From assembly GCA_026770575.1 (NCBI GenBank), contig MU657165.1, positions 1,047,933-1,111,932 on the forward strand: a stretch of DNA of 64,000 nucleotides, given 5' to 3'. The notes under the pieces were generated by a model that worked only from the letters and a program-made list of their open reading frames with translations, searched no databases and was not told the DNA's origin. Position numbers and translations under genes: made by a program. Positions 33,456-45,102 of the stretch are shown here, one piece after another (the first letter of the stretch is position 1; each line of letters begins with the position of its first letter). Source of the stretch: Pelagophyceae sp. CCMP2097 (Eukaryota; Sar; Pelagophyceae).

Positions 33456-33661
33456 GCGCCCGCAAGGCGGAGGTCGACCGAGCCCGCGGCGAAGCGCCCG
33501 GCACCTCGCCCGATTCCGACGCACGCGCGCTCGACGACGCGGCTCGGACGACTGCGATGGTGCTCCTAAGCCACGCATTCACGCCTTTCCAAGGCCCGGG
33601 TTCCGTCGACCGCCATCGCCTGAGATCTGGGGACTGGTCCGTTAGGGATCCCTGCGCGTCG

Positions 33662-34751
33662 TCACCGCGGCGGCAGGTCGCCGGGGAGCTTGTTGATTGT
33701 GACGTACAACGTCTCTTTCTGGCGCCACCCCGCCTCGCGGCCCTGGAGCTCTGAGGGCAGCGTCGGGTCGTCGAAGGTGGACCGCCTCACGGCCATTTGC
33801 GGCAGCCCGGCGCCCAGAGTGGCGGCGTCCAAGAAGGAGTCCCAGTCCCAAAGCCACCCCTCTTCATGGTCCCAGTTTCGGAAGAGATCGTTCAACAAAG
33901 TAGCCCACGACATCTTCGGCTCCCAGGCCAGCGAGAGCTGCCCCGCGCCCTGCGTCTGGCCCAAAGTGCCGTAGCCGTCGGCGTCGGCTCGGCCCTCGGC
34001 GTAGACTCGGAGGTCTGGCATGGAGATGCGGATCACGCCGCCGACTCGGACGACGCGCCACCACTCGCGGAGGCCTCGCACGAGGTCCGGGGGCTTGAGG
34101 TGCTCGGCAAAGTGCTCGGCGAAGACGGCGTCCACCGACCCGTCTGCGAACATTGGCAGGCGGGTGGCGTCGTGCCGGAGGACGCGGATTCTGTCAGCGA
34201 TTGCCGGGTTGGAGGCGTTGCGCCACTCAAAGTGGAAGTACTCGCCGTTTCGCGACGACGCGGGCAGGTCGCGGTCGACGTGGAGCCAGGCGGCGTCGAC
34301 TGCGGTCGGTTGGTTTGGGTGGTGGAACCACCAAGACTGTGCGCACCCCACGTCGAGGAACCTAGTGAGGGGCTCAAACCTATAGACGGCGCACAGAAAG
34401 CGACCGCGCCGTGCCGACCGAGGATACGCACCGCACGTCGCGGAGGCGCGGGTCCTCGTTGACGACGTCGAAGCCTTGCTTGTTCGCGGCCCAGCCGCAG
34501 GACCGCGTCCACCTCGTCTTCTCCGCGTCGCCTTGCGGGATCGTCTCCGTCAGCGCTTGGACGAGGCCGCGCTCGGCCTCTGCGTCGACGTGGACGTCGT
34601 AGTGGTCGAGCCAGGACTTTACGATCATCGACTCGTCGCAGGCCACGTCGCGAAAGTGGAGCATCATCGCCCGCCCATCCTCCAGAGCCACGTCGTAGGC
34701 CCAGCCGGAAGCGCGCTTCACGGCCAAAGACCAGAGCAAGAGGCGCGCCAT
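33662..34751 (-). CDS. SAM-dependent methyltransferase-like protein with signal peptide
   Basis: Two exons (34751-34432, 34379-33662; 52-nt intron) give about 345 residues. MARLLLWSLAV looks like a signal peptide or anchor. The ~90-residue N-terminal part includes SWLDHYDVHVDAEAERGL. Exon 2 starts FEPLTRFLDVGCAQSWW, a degenerate SAM motif I, then DATRLPMFADGSVDAVFAEH and EHLKPPDLVRGLREWWRVVR, GGVIRISMPDLRVYAEG: the Methyltransf_11 pattern (motif II and post-II). The usual G-x-G-x-G is replaced by GCAQS, so activity is uncertain. The substrate is unknown; an ER/Golgi location is inferred from the N-terminus. Confidence 0.7.
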
Positions 34752-34959
34752 GGCGCCACGCCCGCCACGCCTTGAGGATTTGCCCTGGTGCTTGCCTACT
34801 AGTGCCAGCGCGGGCAGTCGCCGAACACAGATTTGATCCGCGCTTGAAAAGGGCTGCGTTGTACTATGATCCTGATATCCTGATAGTACTACTACTACTA
34901 CTAGTAGAGATTCCGCTTCCGACGGAGGTCGAGTCCGAGTCCGAGGCGGGGAGAGCGCG

Positions 34960-36010
34960 ATGCCGCTGGTGGCGCTCGTCGCCGTGGACGTGGACGCTGC
35001 CGGCTGGGAAGGCCGCTTGCGCCTCGCGTGCGCGGCCGCGGAGCAGCGCCTCTACGTTGTCATCCACGGCGGTGGCTGCGACATTGTCACTCGAGAGACC
35101 TTCGACGTGCTGCGCCAACTTTACGACGTCGTCGCGGCGGCAAACGCGCAGCTCGACGTCGTGCCGCTGCTCGGTTCGGGAGCCGCGTCCGACACTCGTC
35201 GCCATCACCGGCGGACGGGGCCGTCCGTATGTCGTCGTCGGAGAGCCGCGGGAGACCGCCGTCCGACGCGACACCGAAGGCGCGGCCGGGTGGACCGCCG
35301 ACCGAGTGCGCCAACTCGACGCCGAGATCGTCGGCGACAGCGAGACCGTCCTCGGTGACGGCGCGGCACCTCCAGAGGCGTCCTCGGCACGCGCGGCGTC
35401 CGAGGACGGCGACGTCGCGCACGGCGCAGTCGCCGTTGGCGGCACGTTCGACCGGCTCCACGCGGGCCACCGGCTCCTCCTCGCCGCTGCCGCGCTGGCG
35501 GCGCGAGAGACGGTGTACATTGGCGTCGCCGGCGACGAACTGCTCCGGAAAAAGGCGCATGCCACGCTCCTGCAGCCCTTCGATCAGCGAGCGGTGAGCG
35601 CCGCTCTTGACGAGAGACCTCCAGTGCGGACCCTCGTGCGACGCGACTTTGCAGGCGGCCGCCGCCGCGTTCGTCGAAGCGGTCCGGCCGGGCCTGGTAG
35701 TCAAAGTCTCGGCGCTCCTCGACCCGAAGCAGCCGCCAAAGGCCGCGACCATTGAAGCCATCTCCGCCCTCGTCATCTCCATCGAGACGACGAGCGGGGC
35801 GCAGGTGCGCCCTTCGACGGCACGAACGCAGCGCGGGCTCGAGCCGCGACGACGTAGGCGCTCGCGCAGATGCGCCGCGATAACGGCATCGAGTCCGAGC
35901 TGTCCATCCTCACCGTCGGGCTCGTCGGCGCCGAGTCGCAGACCCCAGAGGCCAAGAAACTCTCGTCGAGCCAAATCAGGGAGCACGACGCGCGCAGAGC
36001 CGCCGGCTAA
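34960..36010 (+). CDS. phosphopantetheine adenylyltransferase
   Basis: The nucleotidyltransferase core is VAVGGTFDRLHAGHRLLL, with the T/H-x-G-H signature, then YIGVAGDELLRKKAHATLLQ. Exons 35655-35804 and 35870-36010 add AFVEAVRPGLVVKVSALLDP, ALVISIETTSGA and KKLSSSQIREHDAR, matching the C-terminal part of eukaryotic PPAT, as in the PPAT half of CoA synthase. It adenylylates 4'-phosphopantetheine in CoA synthesis. No dephospho-CoA kinase domain follows, so the protein is monofunctional. Exon 1 starts MPLVALVAVDVDAAGWEGRL. Between about 35150 and 35190 the frame must shift by one without an obvious intron, so either an intron is hidden or the sequence has an indel. Confidence 0.8.
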
Positions 36011-36175
36011 TTCATAACGCAGCGCCTCGCTATCCAGGACGCACGTCGGCGCCGCGCGAAGAGAGTCGCTGAAATGAAGGCCGTTGTTGGAACGGATCTT
36101 TTAGCTGGCGACGGCTCGCGAGACATACATTTCCGTACTTCGCCAATTTACCCACAGGGGCGCGACTGAGACAGG

Positions 36176-37127
36176 ATGGGCAAGTGCGTACAGCTGTGCC
36201 CGGGGTGCAGGGCCGGGCGCACGGGAGCGCGGCGGCGGGCGCTCGATGCGGTTTTTCTCGTAGGGTTATCCGCGGCTGCCGTAAGGGTAAGGGCTCGATT
36301 TTCCAGTCGCACACGCGGCTCCGCAAGGGCGCGGTCAAGCTCCGCAAGATCGACTTCGCGGAGAAGAACGGCTACGTGAAGGGCGTGATCAAGGAGATCC
36401 TGCACGAGTCTGGCCGCGGCGCGCCGCTCTGCAAGGTGCAGTTCCAGAACGCGTACCGGTACCAGCGCGACAACGAGCTCATGGTCTGCGCCGAGGGCCT
36501 CTACGCGGGCATGTTCGTCTACTGCGGCGCCAAGGCGACGCTCAACGTCGGCAACGTGCTGCCCGTGGGCAACATGCCGGAGGGTGAGCCACCCTTCCGA
36601 ACAGGGTCGCAGGCGGCGCAGAGCAGGCAGCGAGAGCAGGCGCACCGCGCGCCCCGGCCGCCGCCCACGGGTCCGCCGCAGGCACGGTGATCTGCAACGC
36701 CGAGGCGCGCCCCGGCGACCGCGGCGCGTTTGCGCGGTGCTCTGGCGACTACGCCGTGGTCGTGTCGCACGACGAGGACAACGGCACGTCCAAGCTCCGC
36801 CTGCCGTCGGGCGGCAAGAAGACGGTCAAGTCGCGCTGCCGCGCCATGGTGGGCATCGTCGCCGGCGGCGGCCGCACGGACAAGCCCATGCTCAAGGCTG
36901 GCCGCGCGTTCCACAAGTACCGCGTCAAGCGCAACGAGTGGCCCAAGGTCCGCGGCGTGGCCATGAACCCCGTCGAGCATCCCCACGGCGGTGGCAACCA
37001 CCAGCACATTGGCCACCCGTCGACGGTCTCGCGCATCAAGTCCGCCGGTAAGAAGGTCGGCCTCATCGCCGCGCGCCGCACGGGCCGCCTCCGCGGCATC
37101 AAGAAGACGGCGCTCGACCGCGATTAG
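36176..37127 (+). CDS. RPL8: 60S ribosomal protein L8 (uL2)
   Basis: Three exons: 36176-36183 (only 8 nt), 36264-36583 and 36682-37127, giving 257 residues, exactly the usual eukaryotic length. Joined start [19 protein letters not shown], then [40 protein letters not shown] across intron 2, and the invariant peptidyl-transferase region [19 protein letters not shown], ending [15 protein letters not shown]. uL2 is essential for large-subunit assembly and the peptidyl-transferase centre. Donors are GTGCGT and GTGAGC. A short poly-A run follows the stop at 37144. Confidence 0.97.
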
Positions 37128-37509
37128 ATGCTCGCGCAAGCTCAAAAAAAAAAACCGCGGCGAATCGGCGCGAACGCCGCGGGCCCACAAAGAAAACAAC
37201 CCCCGCCCGGCCGCGTTTGGTTATGTGCTATTATCATAAGGAATCGGAAGGTCTACCCAGACGACCCAGCGCCGGGGCGGCCTCAATGGGTGCATCTCGC
37301 AAGGAGTTAGGGTATTGGATGGATTCCGGCGGTGTCGAAGGGCGCATGGGAACCTATGTATCTCGGGGAACCTATGCATCTCGCAGGTGTGGTCTCAGGT
37401 GATTCAGGACTTGTTTCAGGTGTCGGCACAAGTCGGCGATCGCCACGATGTTCGTGGACGCGACGAGGCGGGATCATGGTGTGCGCGAGGGCGTCGGGCA
37501 TGGGCATGA
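37128..37509. other. intergenic between convergent genes
   Basis: About 380 bp separating the uL2 stop from the RAP-gene stop. It contains an 11-A run near 37144 and two imperfect GGAACCTATGTATCTCGG-type units at about 37349-37383. No gene or RNA recognised. Confidence 0.5.
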
Positions 37510-40500
37510 TCAGTGGTAGCGCCACGGCTCGAGGCCGGCGGGAGCATGGTGGTCCGCCGCGGTGTTGCGCGGCTGCAGAGCGCGAGCTGCAGCAGGCGGC
37601 GGCGGCCCGTTGTACTTGGCCGGCAGCCCGCTGCACGATTGCTCGCCGGCGACCTCCTCGTGGGACCGGTGCTCGTTCTGCCGGTCCGCGACGACGGCGT
37701 AGGCGGCGCGAAGGTCGGCGACGGGGTAGGCAGCGCGAAGGTCGTGGTCGGCGCCCGGGTACGCGGCGCGGTGGGCGTACGGCGCGTCCGTGGCGTAGGC
37801 GGCGCGGTCGTCGTACAGCAGAGAAGGAGGCGCAAAGTACTGCTGCCGGTAGCGGTCGGCCTGGTGCATGGCGCGCATGGCTGCCAGGGCGCGCGTCGAG
37901 TTGACGATCGCGGCGACTTCGTCGTAGCCCGCCGACGGGCCCGCGCCGTCGCCGTAGTACTGCGCGGCGTACTCTTCGGGCGTCATGCGCCGCGTCCGTG
38001 GCGGCGACCGCGACCAGTCGGCGGCCCGGTGCTGCGGCGCCGCGTGCGCGCGGTACGGGTCGCGCGGCGCCTCGTGCACGTAGTACCGGTCCTCCGCATA
38101 GTACGCGCCGCCGGCGTACGGCGCGTGCATCTGTGCCGCCAGCGCGTAGCCGCTGAGCGGCAGCGGCAGCAGCGACGGCGGCAGCGGCGGCGGGAGCATC
38201 GGCGGCGGCATCGGCGGCGGCATCATCAGCGGCGGCATCGGCGGCGGGAGCGGCGGGAGCGGCGGGGCCGCAGTCACTTCGGTCGCCGGGGCAGCCGGCG
38301 CGGCGGGCGCGGGGCGGGCGCGTCCGTCAGCTTCTTCGGCTCGCTTCCTCCGCGGCACGGCGCTAGGCGGCAGCTGCCTCCGCTGCCGCACGACCGTCGC
38401 CGCCGGCGCCACGCGCTCGACGTCGATGTGCACCTCGGGCGGCCGCGGCTGGGGTCCTTTGAGCGCCGCGTCGTGGAGCGCGGCCACGGCCCGCACGGCG
38501 GCGGCGGCGGCGACGCGCACCGCAGGCGGCGTGCGAGGCGGCGCGCCGACGCCCGCGTCGACGACGCCGGCGAGGCGGCCGCGCAGGTAGGCGTCCTCGC
38601 GCTTCGCCGCGTCTTCGTGCGCCTCGGCCGCGCCCGCGAGCGCGTCCCATTCGTAAAACGGCACGCGGGCGACCTTCCAGCCGAGCGCCGTCAGCAGCCG
38701 GTGCCGCAGCGCCGCCGCGCCGCCGTACGCCGCCGGCGCGCCGTCGGCGTCGGAAACGAAGCGCGCCGGGCCGTCGACGAGCACCGCGCGCATCGTTGCC
38801 GCGTCTGCAAAGTCGACGACGAGGCCCTGTTCCGTGACGTGGCCCGCCTCAAAGGCGCAGCCGATGCGTTCGAGCGCCGCCGCCACGCCGGGCGCGTGCG
38901 CGGCCGGGGCCGGCGCCGCCTTGGCGCAGGCGTCGCGGAGCCGGGCGAGCGTTTCCGGCGTCCAGTGCTTGAGCGCTGCCGCCTCGTCGCCCGCGAGCGC
39001 TTTGAGCTCGGGCGGCGCCGCGTGCCGCAGGAAGAGCACGACGTCGTGGAGCGCGCGCAAATCGTCGTCGGCCAGCGCTGAGAAGATGGCGTCGTCGTCG
39101 AACGCGTGCTTGAGCAGCCCCCGCAGCGCTGCTGCTGCCGCGGGCGCCGCGGGCGCCGAAACGGCCGCCGTCACCTCGGGCGCGACGGCGGCCGCGGCGG
39201 CCTCGCCCGCCGCGGCGGCCGTGGTCGCCTCGGGCGCCGCGGGGGCGTCCTTGGCGGCCGGCGCGTGGAGGGCCGTGAGGGCCCATGCGAGCTGCGCCAC
39301 GTCGCGCGCGTTTTCGAAGTTGCGCGTCGCCGCCTCGGCCGCGACAAGGTCCATCGCCGCGCTGGCGCCGGCGTTGAGCGCCGCGTGCGCGCAGGCCACC
39401 GTCGCCAGGTGCCGCGCGCCAAAGGCGGCCAGCGCCGCCGGCGCGGAGATTCGCCGCGAGACGGCGTCGAAGAGTTGCGCGTCAAAGCAGAGCTTTTCGG
39501 CAAACGCCCAGCAGAGCGCGGCCACGTGCGGAGGCGCTGTTCCCTCGAGGGCCGTTCCCGCGGCGCCGGCGCCGAGGGCGCGGAAGAGCGCCGGCGCCGG
39601 GACGCCCGCGGCCGCACAAGCCCACGCGACGACGGCCCCGTCCTGCGGCCGAAACGCGCCCGCGCGCGCCAGCGCGTTTGCGGCGACGACCCCGAAGACG
39701 TCCGGCGCGGCGACGCCCAGCGTCGCCAGCGCCCAGGCGACGCGCGCCACGTCGGCCGCGCACAGCTGCGGGAGAACGGCGGGCACGGCGGCGGCGAGCG
39801 CCTCGAAGAACGACGCCGGCACGCCGGCGGCGCCGCTCGCCGCGTAGGCCCACAAGACGTCGGCGAGGTCCACCGCCGCGAGGTCGGCGACGCGGAGCGC
39901 GGCGGCGGCGGCCACGAGCGCGGCGCCGGACGACGCGGTGAGGCGCGCGGCCGTCGTCCTGGCGTTGCTCGCCATCGCGGCAAAAGCCCAGACGATGCGG
40001 CCGAGGTCGCGGGGCTCAAAGGTGTCCGCCCCCAAAACGACCTTGCACGCGACGTCTTCGAGCAGCGGCAGCGCCGGGCCGCGCGCGGCTGCCAGGGCCC
40101 ACGCGACGGCGGCGAGGTCTTCGGGCTCGAACGTGCGCAGACAGGCGCGCGCGGCCCGCGCGACGGCCTCGAGGAGCGACGTGGCGTCGAAACCCGCCGT
40201 CGCGCAGGCGCAGGCGAGCGCGCCGAGCTCGGCCCCGGTGAAGCGGAGCACGTGCGGCTCGGCGGCAGCGGCGACGGCGGCGAAGAGTTCCGGGTCGCCA
40301 ACCTTGGCCTGGACAAACGCCGACCTACGCGGGCGCGCTTTCGCGCGGCGCGGTTTTCGGCGCGGCAGGGACGCACGCGAGCATGGCCAGGGCCCGCGGG
40401 TCGAAGCGGTCCATGGTTGCGAGCGAGGCGTCCGCGACGGCGCCAAACAGTTCCGGCGCTTGCATGCCGACGCTGGCGTAGGCGTGGGCGGTGTGCGCCA

Positions 40501-41393
40501 GGCCCACGGGGTCGAACTCGAAGATGCGGATCTGCGCCGCCGACGAGATTGCGGAGAAGAGGGGCTCGTCGAAGTGCGACGCCTTGGCAAACGACCTACG
40601 CCTCCGCCTCGGGGGCTCGCCGCGCCCAAATCGGGAGTCCTCACGAGGCGATGCTCGAGAGGCCCTGCGGCGACATGTCTGCGACGAGGGCGACGGCGCG
40701 CTTGGCGAAGGCTGCGAAGAGGTCGGCGTCGACGGCGGGCCGCGTGGAAAAGGCCCAAATCGCGTTCGAGAGGTCCTGCGGGTTGAAGTCGGCGAGCCAC
40801 CTGTGCGTCGCGCGCGCCGTCGCGGCGAAGACGCCGTCGGCGCCGTCGGCCATGTTGATCTTGGCCATGCCCCAGGCGACGTTCGAAATCTCGCGCGAGC
40901 CCCACTGCTCAACGTCCGCCGTCAAACTCGCCTCGGCCAGCGAGACGAGGCCGCGGAGGCGCGCGTCCTGCTGCGTGCGCTCGCGGCCGAGGCGGCCGAG
41001 GCGGTGCACCGCCGTCGCGATGTTGACGCTGTTGAACTCGCCGCCCTGCTGCTCGAAGAGGTGCAGCACGTGCTGCCACGTGTGCGCCTGCGAGAGCTGC
41101 TTGTTGAGCGCGAAGTTCGCCCGCTGGAACCGCGCCACGATGGCGCGGCCGCGGACGACGGTCCCGTGCCACGCGCGCCGCGCCGCCTCGCCGTCCGCGC
41201 CGAGGTCCAGCCAGACCAGCGCCCAGCCGCGGCTCGCCTGGTCTGGATGGCGCTGTACCTCCACGGTCTGGACGGCGTTGGCGGCGACGCGCTCCGAGAG
41301 CACGCGGTGCAGCTCCTCGTCGGAGACGTCGACGTCGAGGTTCGAGATGACGAGCTCGACCTTTCTCGCCTGGTCGTTCTTGCCGGGCGCCAT
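37510..41393 (-). CDS. RRM, helical-repeat and RAP-domain protein
   Basis: Three exons (41393-40645, 40595-40377, 40324-37510) give about 1260 residues. The N-terminus has a degenerate RRM (VELVISNLDVDVSDEELHRV). Then comes a long array of about 35-40-residue helical pairs with the pattern LANxxWAxAxxGxxAPxLFxAV, for example FDPVGLAHTAHAYASVGMQA. The RAP domain is clear: VVDFADAATMRAVLVDGPARF then LRHRLLTALGWKVARVPFYEWDAL. RAP plus helical repeats is typical of FASTK/OPR-like organelle RNA-processing factors. A C-terminal ~250-residue tail is Pro/Met/Tyr/Arg-rich. The two exon joins restore continuous repeats, which supports them. Very large opposite-strand frames here are shadows. Confidence 0.85.
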
Positions 41394-41654
41394 CGCGGTG
41401 GCGTGGATCGCGCGAGAGGGACGATGCGCGGCGAGCGGCGATGATCGTTTCGATGAGCGCGCGCGACGAAGCTTCCAAAAATCTCGACGCCCTAAAATAT
41501 CTTAAAAAATCTATCTCGCTGGGAAACCCGGTGTGTAAGAACGCGCTGCGAGTACCCTTCGTGCCCGACTCCGCGCCAAGGGCGGATCCCGACGACGGAG
41601 CGAGATGATATATTAGGATTCTTATGGAGGTGCTCCAGGCCGCGCCTGGCCTCG

Positions 41655-43872
41655 TTAGGCGGCCTCGCCGGCCTCGCTGGACGTCTCGGGCGCGTCGGAC
41701 GTCGTGGGTGCGGCGTCGTCGCCCCCCACGGCGGCGTCGCCGGCTTCGTTGCAGGCCTCGAGGGCGTCGTACGTGGCGCACGGCGCTGAATCGTCGCCCG
41801 CCGCGTCGCCGGGATTTACGAGGGTGCGGCGCGACACGGCGTGGTTCTTCAGCGCGTTCTCTTTCAGGTCTTTAAAGCCACTCTTGCCGTTGAACTTGAC
41901 AGTCTTCGTCGAACCGCCCATGTTCCGCAGAATCGTCTGGAAACACTCGCCGCGGACGAAGCGCTGCACGGTGGCGCTCAAATTCTCCTCGATGCACTTC
42001 TCGACGCCTACGGGTAGCGCAAAGTCAAAGTTTGCCTTTGGTGGTCGGGCGCCCGTTCTGCACCGTCGAAGAGCGTCCGGTCCAGCTTGGCCTCGGAGTA
42101 GGCGAGGTCTTTGTGGAGGGCTTTTGCGAGCGCTTTGGCGATGCGATCCGAGACGTTGACCGTCATCGAACCGTCTGCGGCATCGCGGTTCACAAACGTG
42201 TCGTAGAGCTTGGTCGCCTCCAATCTAAGCGCCTGCGCGGCGTCGAACGTCGCCGCACCCTCGAGTTCGTACCATTGACCGCGATAAGCCTGCACCGCGT
42301 CCCAGCAGACATGGTTCTCCGATGCCAGATTTGCATCCAGCGCCGCTCGGAGAGACGCCGAAGTGTTCGGGTGGTGGAGGAGCGCCGCCGCCGAGGCCTG
42401 CTCGCGCAACGCGCGGATCTCAAACTCCGCCGCCGCGGTGGGCGACTGCAGGAAGAGGGCTCGGAACTTGTGCCCGCAGACTAAAGCCACTGCCGTCGGC
42501 TCCACGGCCGCAATCGTGCCGCGCCGCGGCTCGCTGCGGATCAACGCTAGCTCGCCAAAGTAGTCGCCCTTGCGCTGGAACGTGTGGTCGGCTCCCGCGA
42601 CGCTCCGCAAGCGGACGGCGCCGTGGAGGAGAATGTAAAAGTCGTCGCCCGACGAGCCCTCTGCAAACAACTCGGCCCCGGCCTCAAACATCTCGACGTG
42701 GAAGGACTGGGCGAAGAGCTGCAACTCCTCCTTCTTCAGGTGCGCGAAGATGGGCAGCTCCATGGCCTCGAGCTGGGCAGAGTAGCGGCGCTTCATGGCC
42801 GCGTAGATGGCCGCGGAGACTTGCGGCATGAAGAACGACGCCGCTCGGAATTCCACGGGATCAAAGTACAGCAGCAGCGTCTGCGTCTTCGTCGTCACCG
42901 ACGCCGACGCGGAGATGGGGCAGCCCGTCTCGACGAGGAGGGCCGACTCGCCGAAGAAGTCGCCCGCGGCCAGCGCGCCGACGCCGCGCCCTTTCTTGCC
43001 TTCTTCGTTGATATTCGCGTGGTTCGTCTTGCGCATGTCCGGCTTGCAGGAGACTTCTAGCGACCCGTGGAGCACGACGTAGAAGCGGTCCGCCGTGTCG
43101 CCCTGCTTCAGCACGACCTCGCCAGAGTGGTAATTCTTAAAGTGCGCAATCTTCGAGAGGTAGAGCAGCTGCACCTGGTCCACCTACAAACACGCGTCGA
43201 GGCCGAAGAAGGCCCGACCAGAGGCACCTCCGCCGCAAAGGCCACAAACGCAGGAAAGCCCCCCCGCGCAGGTCTACGCACGCCGGCGCTCGTGAAGAAG
43301 GAGACGCGCTTGAGCCACTCCACCGTGGAGACGCGCGTCATGTTCTCGAGGTTTGCGCAGAAGAGGCGGACGATGCCGCACTTTGGGGCGTGCTTGGTAC
43401 GTAACTCTTCAAACTTTTTGTGCGTGAGCAAGACGCACGACGCGTCGCGGTGCGCGATCAGTTCCGTCGGGTAGTGCCCCAAAGCGTCGACGCTCTCCTC
43501 GACGCCCTGGACGAGCTCCATCAAGCCGACGACTTCGTTTTCGCCGACGGTCTTCAAGACGGGCTGCGGGTGGTTCGAGGCCTTGCGGTTGTTCAGCGCC
43601 GCCGTGGACCGGTCGTTGGAGACGAGCTGCAACTCGCCCGACTCGACGAAGAGCATGTCGCGCCGCCCGAGTTGCAGCGGCAAAGCAGACCGCTTGATGG
43701 AAAGGCGCGCAAAGTGCGAGATGATGGTTCGCGACGCCGCCGCCACGTGCGCAGCGTCAAAGTCACTGCACTGCGCAAGGCACCCGAAGAAGGGCGTGTG
43801 CTTCGTCAGCCGCGGGATCGCGTCGTGCGCGCTCGTCAGCTGGCCGCGCGGGCCCGACGCCGCCGCGCCCAT
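41655..43872 (-). CDS. triple cyclic-nucleotide-binding plus RGS protein
   Basis: Three exons (43872-43282, 43183-42064, 42007-41655) give about 687 residues. MGAAASG suggests N-myristoylation. Three cNMP-binding (CAP_ED) units follow: a degenerate one in exon 1 (MLFVESGELQLVSND), one with RFYVVLHGSLEV and GDFFGESALL, and one with FYILLHGAVRL and GDYFGELALIRSEPRRGTI. The last has the near-canonical phosphate-binding cassette F-G-E-L-A-L...P-R-x-x-T. The C-terminal RGS region reads LASENHVCWDAVQAYRGQWY, KLYDTFVNRDAADGSMTVNV, then, across the last intron, LFDGVEKCIEENLSATVQRF and VRGECFQTIL. The tail is Ala/Asp/Glu-rich. No kinase domain is present, so this is neither PKG nor a PKA regulatory subunit with its docking site. 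It may couple cyclic nucleotides to Galpha GTPase control. Confidence 0.85.
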
Positions 43873-45102
43873 GGCCTCTCCCGCACAAGGCCCCTTGTCC
43901 GCGCGACCACAAACGTCGACCCTCGACTTCCGCGCCCTCCGATGCCTCCGACGGCGAGGGCGGAGCGCGGCACCGCCGGTGCGCGACCGCCGCAGACGGT
44001 TGGAACGCCGCCCGGACCGCGCCGCGAGGTCTGGGTTGTTTCAGGGTACTGACAGTTGCAATACCCCCCAGGAAAATGCACATGTAAATGCAACCTGAAA
44101 ATGTTCGGCCGAGGTCGCTGAAATCTCTCGAGATTCCGAGTCCTCCGCTGCCTGCAGGAGCATTGGACCGAGGCCCCAGAGCTTACTGGAGCCTGTTTCA
44201 CCCAAAACAACTTTTGAGAGAGAGGTATTGCTTATCAACCTGTCAAGAGCGACGGCCGAGGCCGGGAGCTCAACTCGTCCGAGTCGCCGACCCTCTGGGA
44301 CCGACGGCCGAGCCGCCGGCCGCCGTCCCGCCGCCCTGCTGCGTTTGCGACGCGCACAGAGCCCCGCAGGGGCAGGGAGCCAATTACTATCTAAGATTCA
44401 TAAAAACTGTACAACTCGCCGCCGGCCGCCGCCCCGAAGCCCCTCTTGGATGTTCCGGAGCGCCGACAGCTGCCGGCGGGCTGGCTTTGACGAATCGCCG
44501 CTCGCGCGCATCGAGGCTGGCGCGCGCGCCCCGGTGTTCAAGCGCCCGCCGGCCGTTGCGCCACCAGTTCCATCGTCTGAAATTCATTGCAAATTTTGAA
44601 AATCAATGCAATTTTTCAAAATTCACAAAAATTAAACTTTTGGATATTTTAGACGCCACCTAGCGCATTCGACACGGCGAGTCCGAATCTGCCATTTATA
44701 GCGTGATTCGCGATAGTCGGCATCTTAAGCGATAAACGTCATTTGTCGCGTAGCACAACGGTATTTTCGATACTATCGTGCCCCAGGTCCGCCATGCGAG
44801 AAATTCAAAAAAACACGATACACACTGACTAGAAACTCGGGCACAGCACAGAGGCACGGTCAGTCAGTCAGTTAGTGGTTACCCTTTCATAAAATTGGAA
44901 GCTGGGCTGCACACGTTGACGCTCTTTTCATTGAACGCGATGAACCGGGATGACAGGAAGATTCCAGGGCGATGGTGGGTCGGGTCGGCCGGAGTGTTTT
45001 GGTGGTGTTGTTGTTGTGTTGACGCGCGTGTTGGTGTTTTCGTCGCTGTAGGCACGGTGCTGCACGGTGCTGCACGGCGAAAGCTCTTAATAAAAGGCAG
45101 CG
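43873..45102. other. intergenic with a MYND-gene-like repeat copy
   Basis: About 1.2 kb without a supported gene. It holds one copy of a dispersed repeat (44073-44182) and an AT-rich stretch from about 44580 to 44900 with many T/A runs. Short open frames lack domain content. No RNA gene recognised. Confidence 0.5.
44073..44182 (+). repeat. dispersed repeat, copy 1
   Basis: Shares AATGCACATG, AAAATGTTCGGCCGAGG, AGATTCCGAGTCCTCCGC and GGCCCCAGAGC, in the same order and spacing, with 47421-47533. The 3' end GGCCCCAG|AGC is acceptor-like. Sequence beyond it is unrelated in the two copies. Confidence 0.75.

Noticed and set aside
37513..39081. 522-residue plus-strand open frame
   Set aside because: Antisense shadow of the RAP gene C-terminal region, rich in Arg/Gly/Val without any motif.
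39106..41505. 799-residue plus-strand open frame
   Set aside because: It is antisense to the RRM-repeat-RAP gene. The minus strand has domain motifs and coherent splicing, while this frame is Arg/Gly-rich without motifs, as expected from GC-rich codon shadows.
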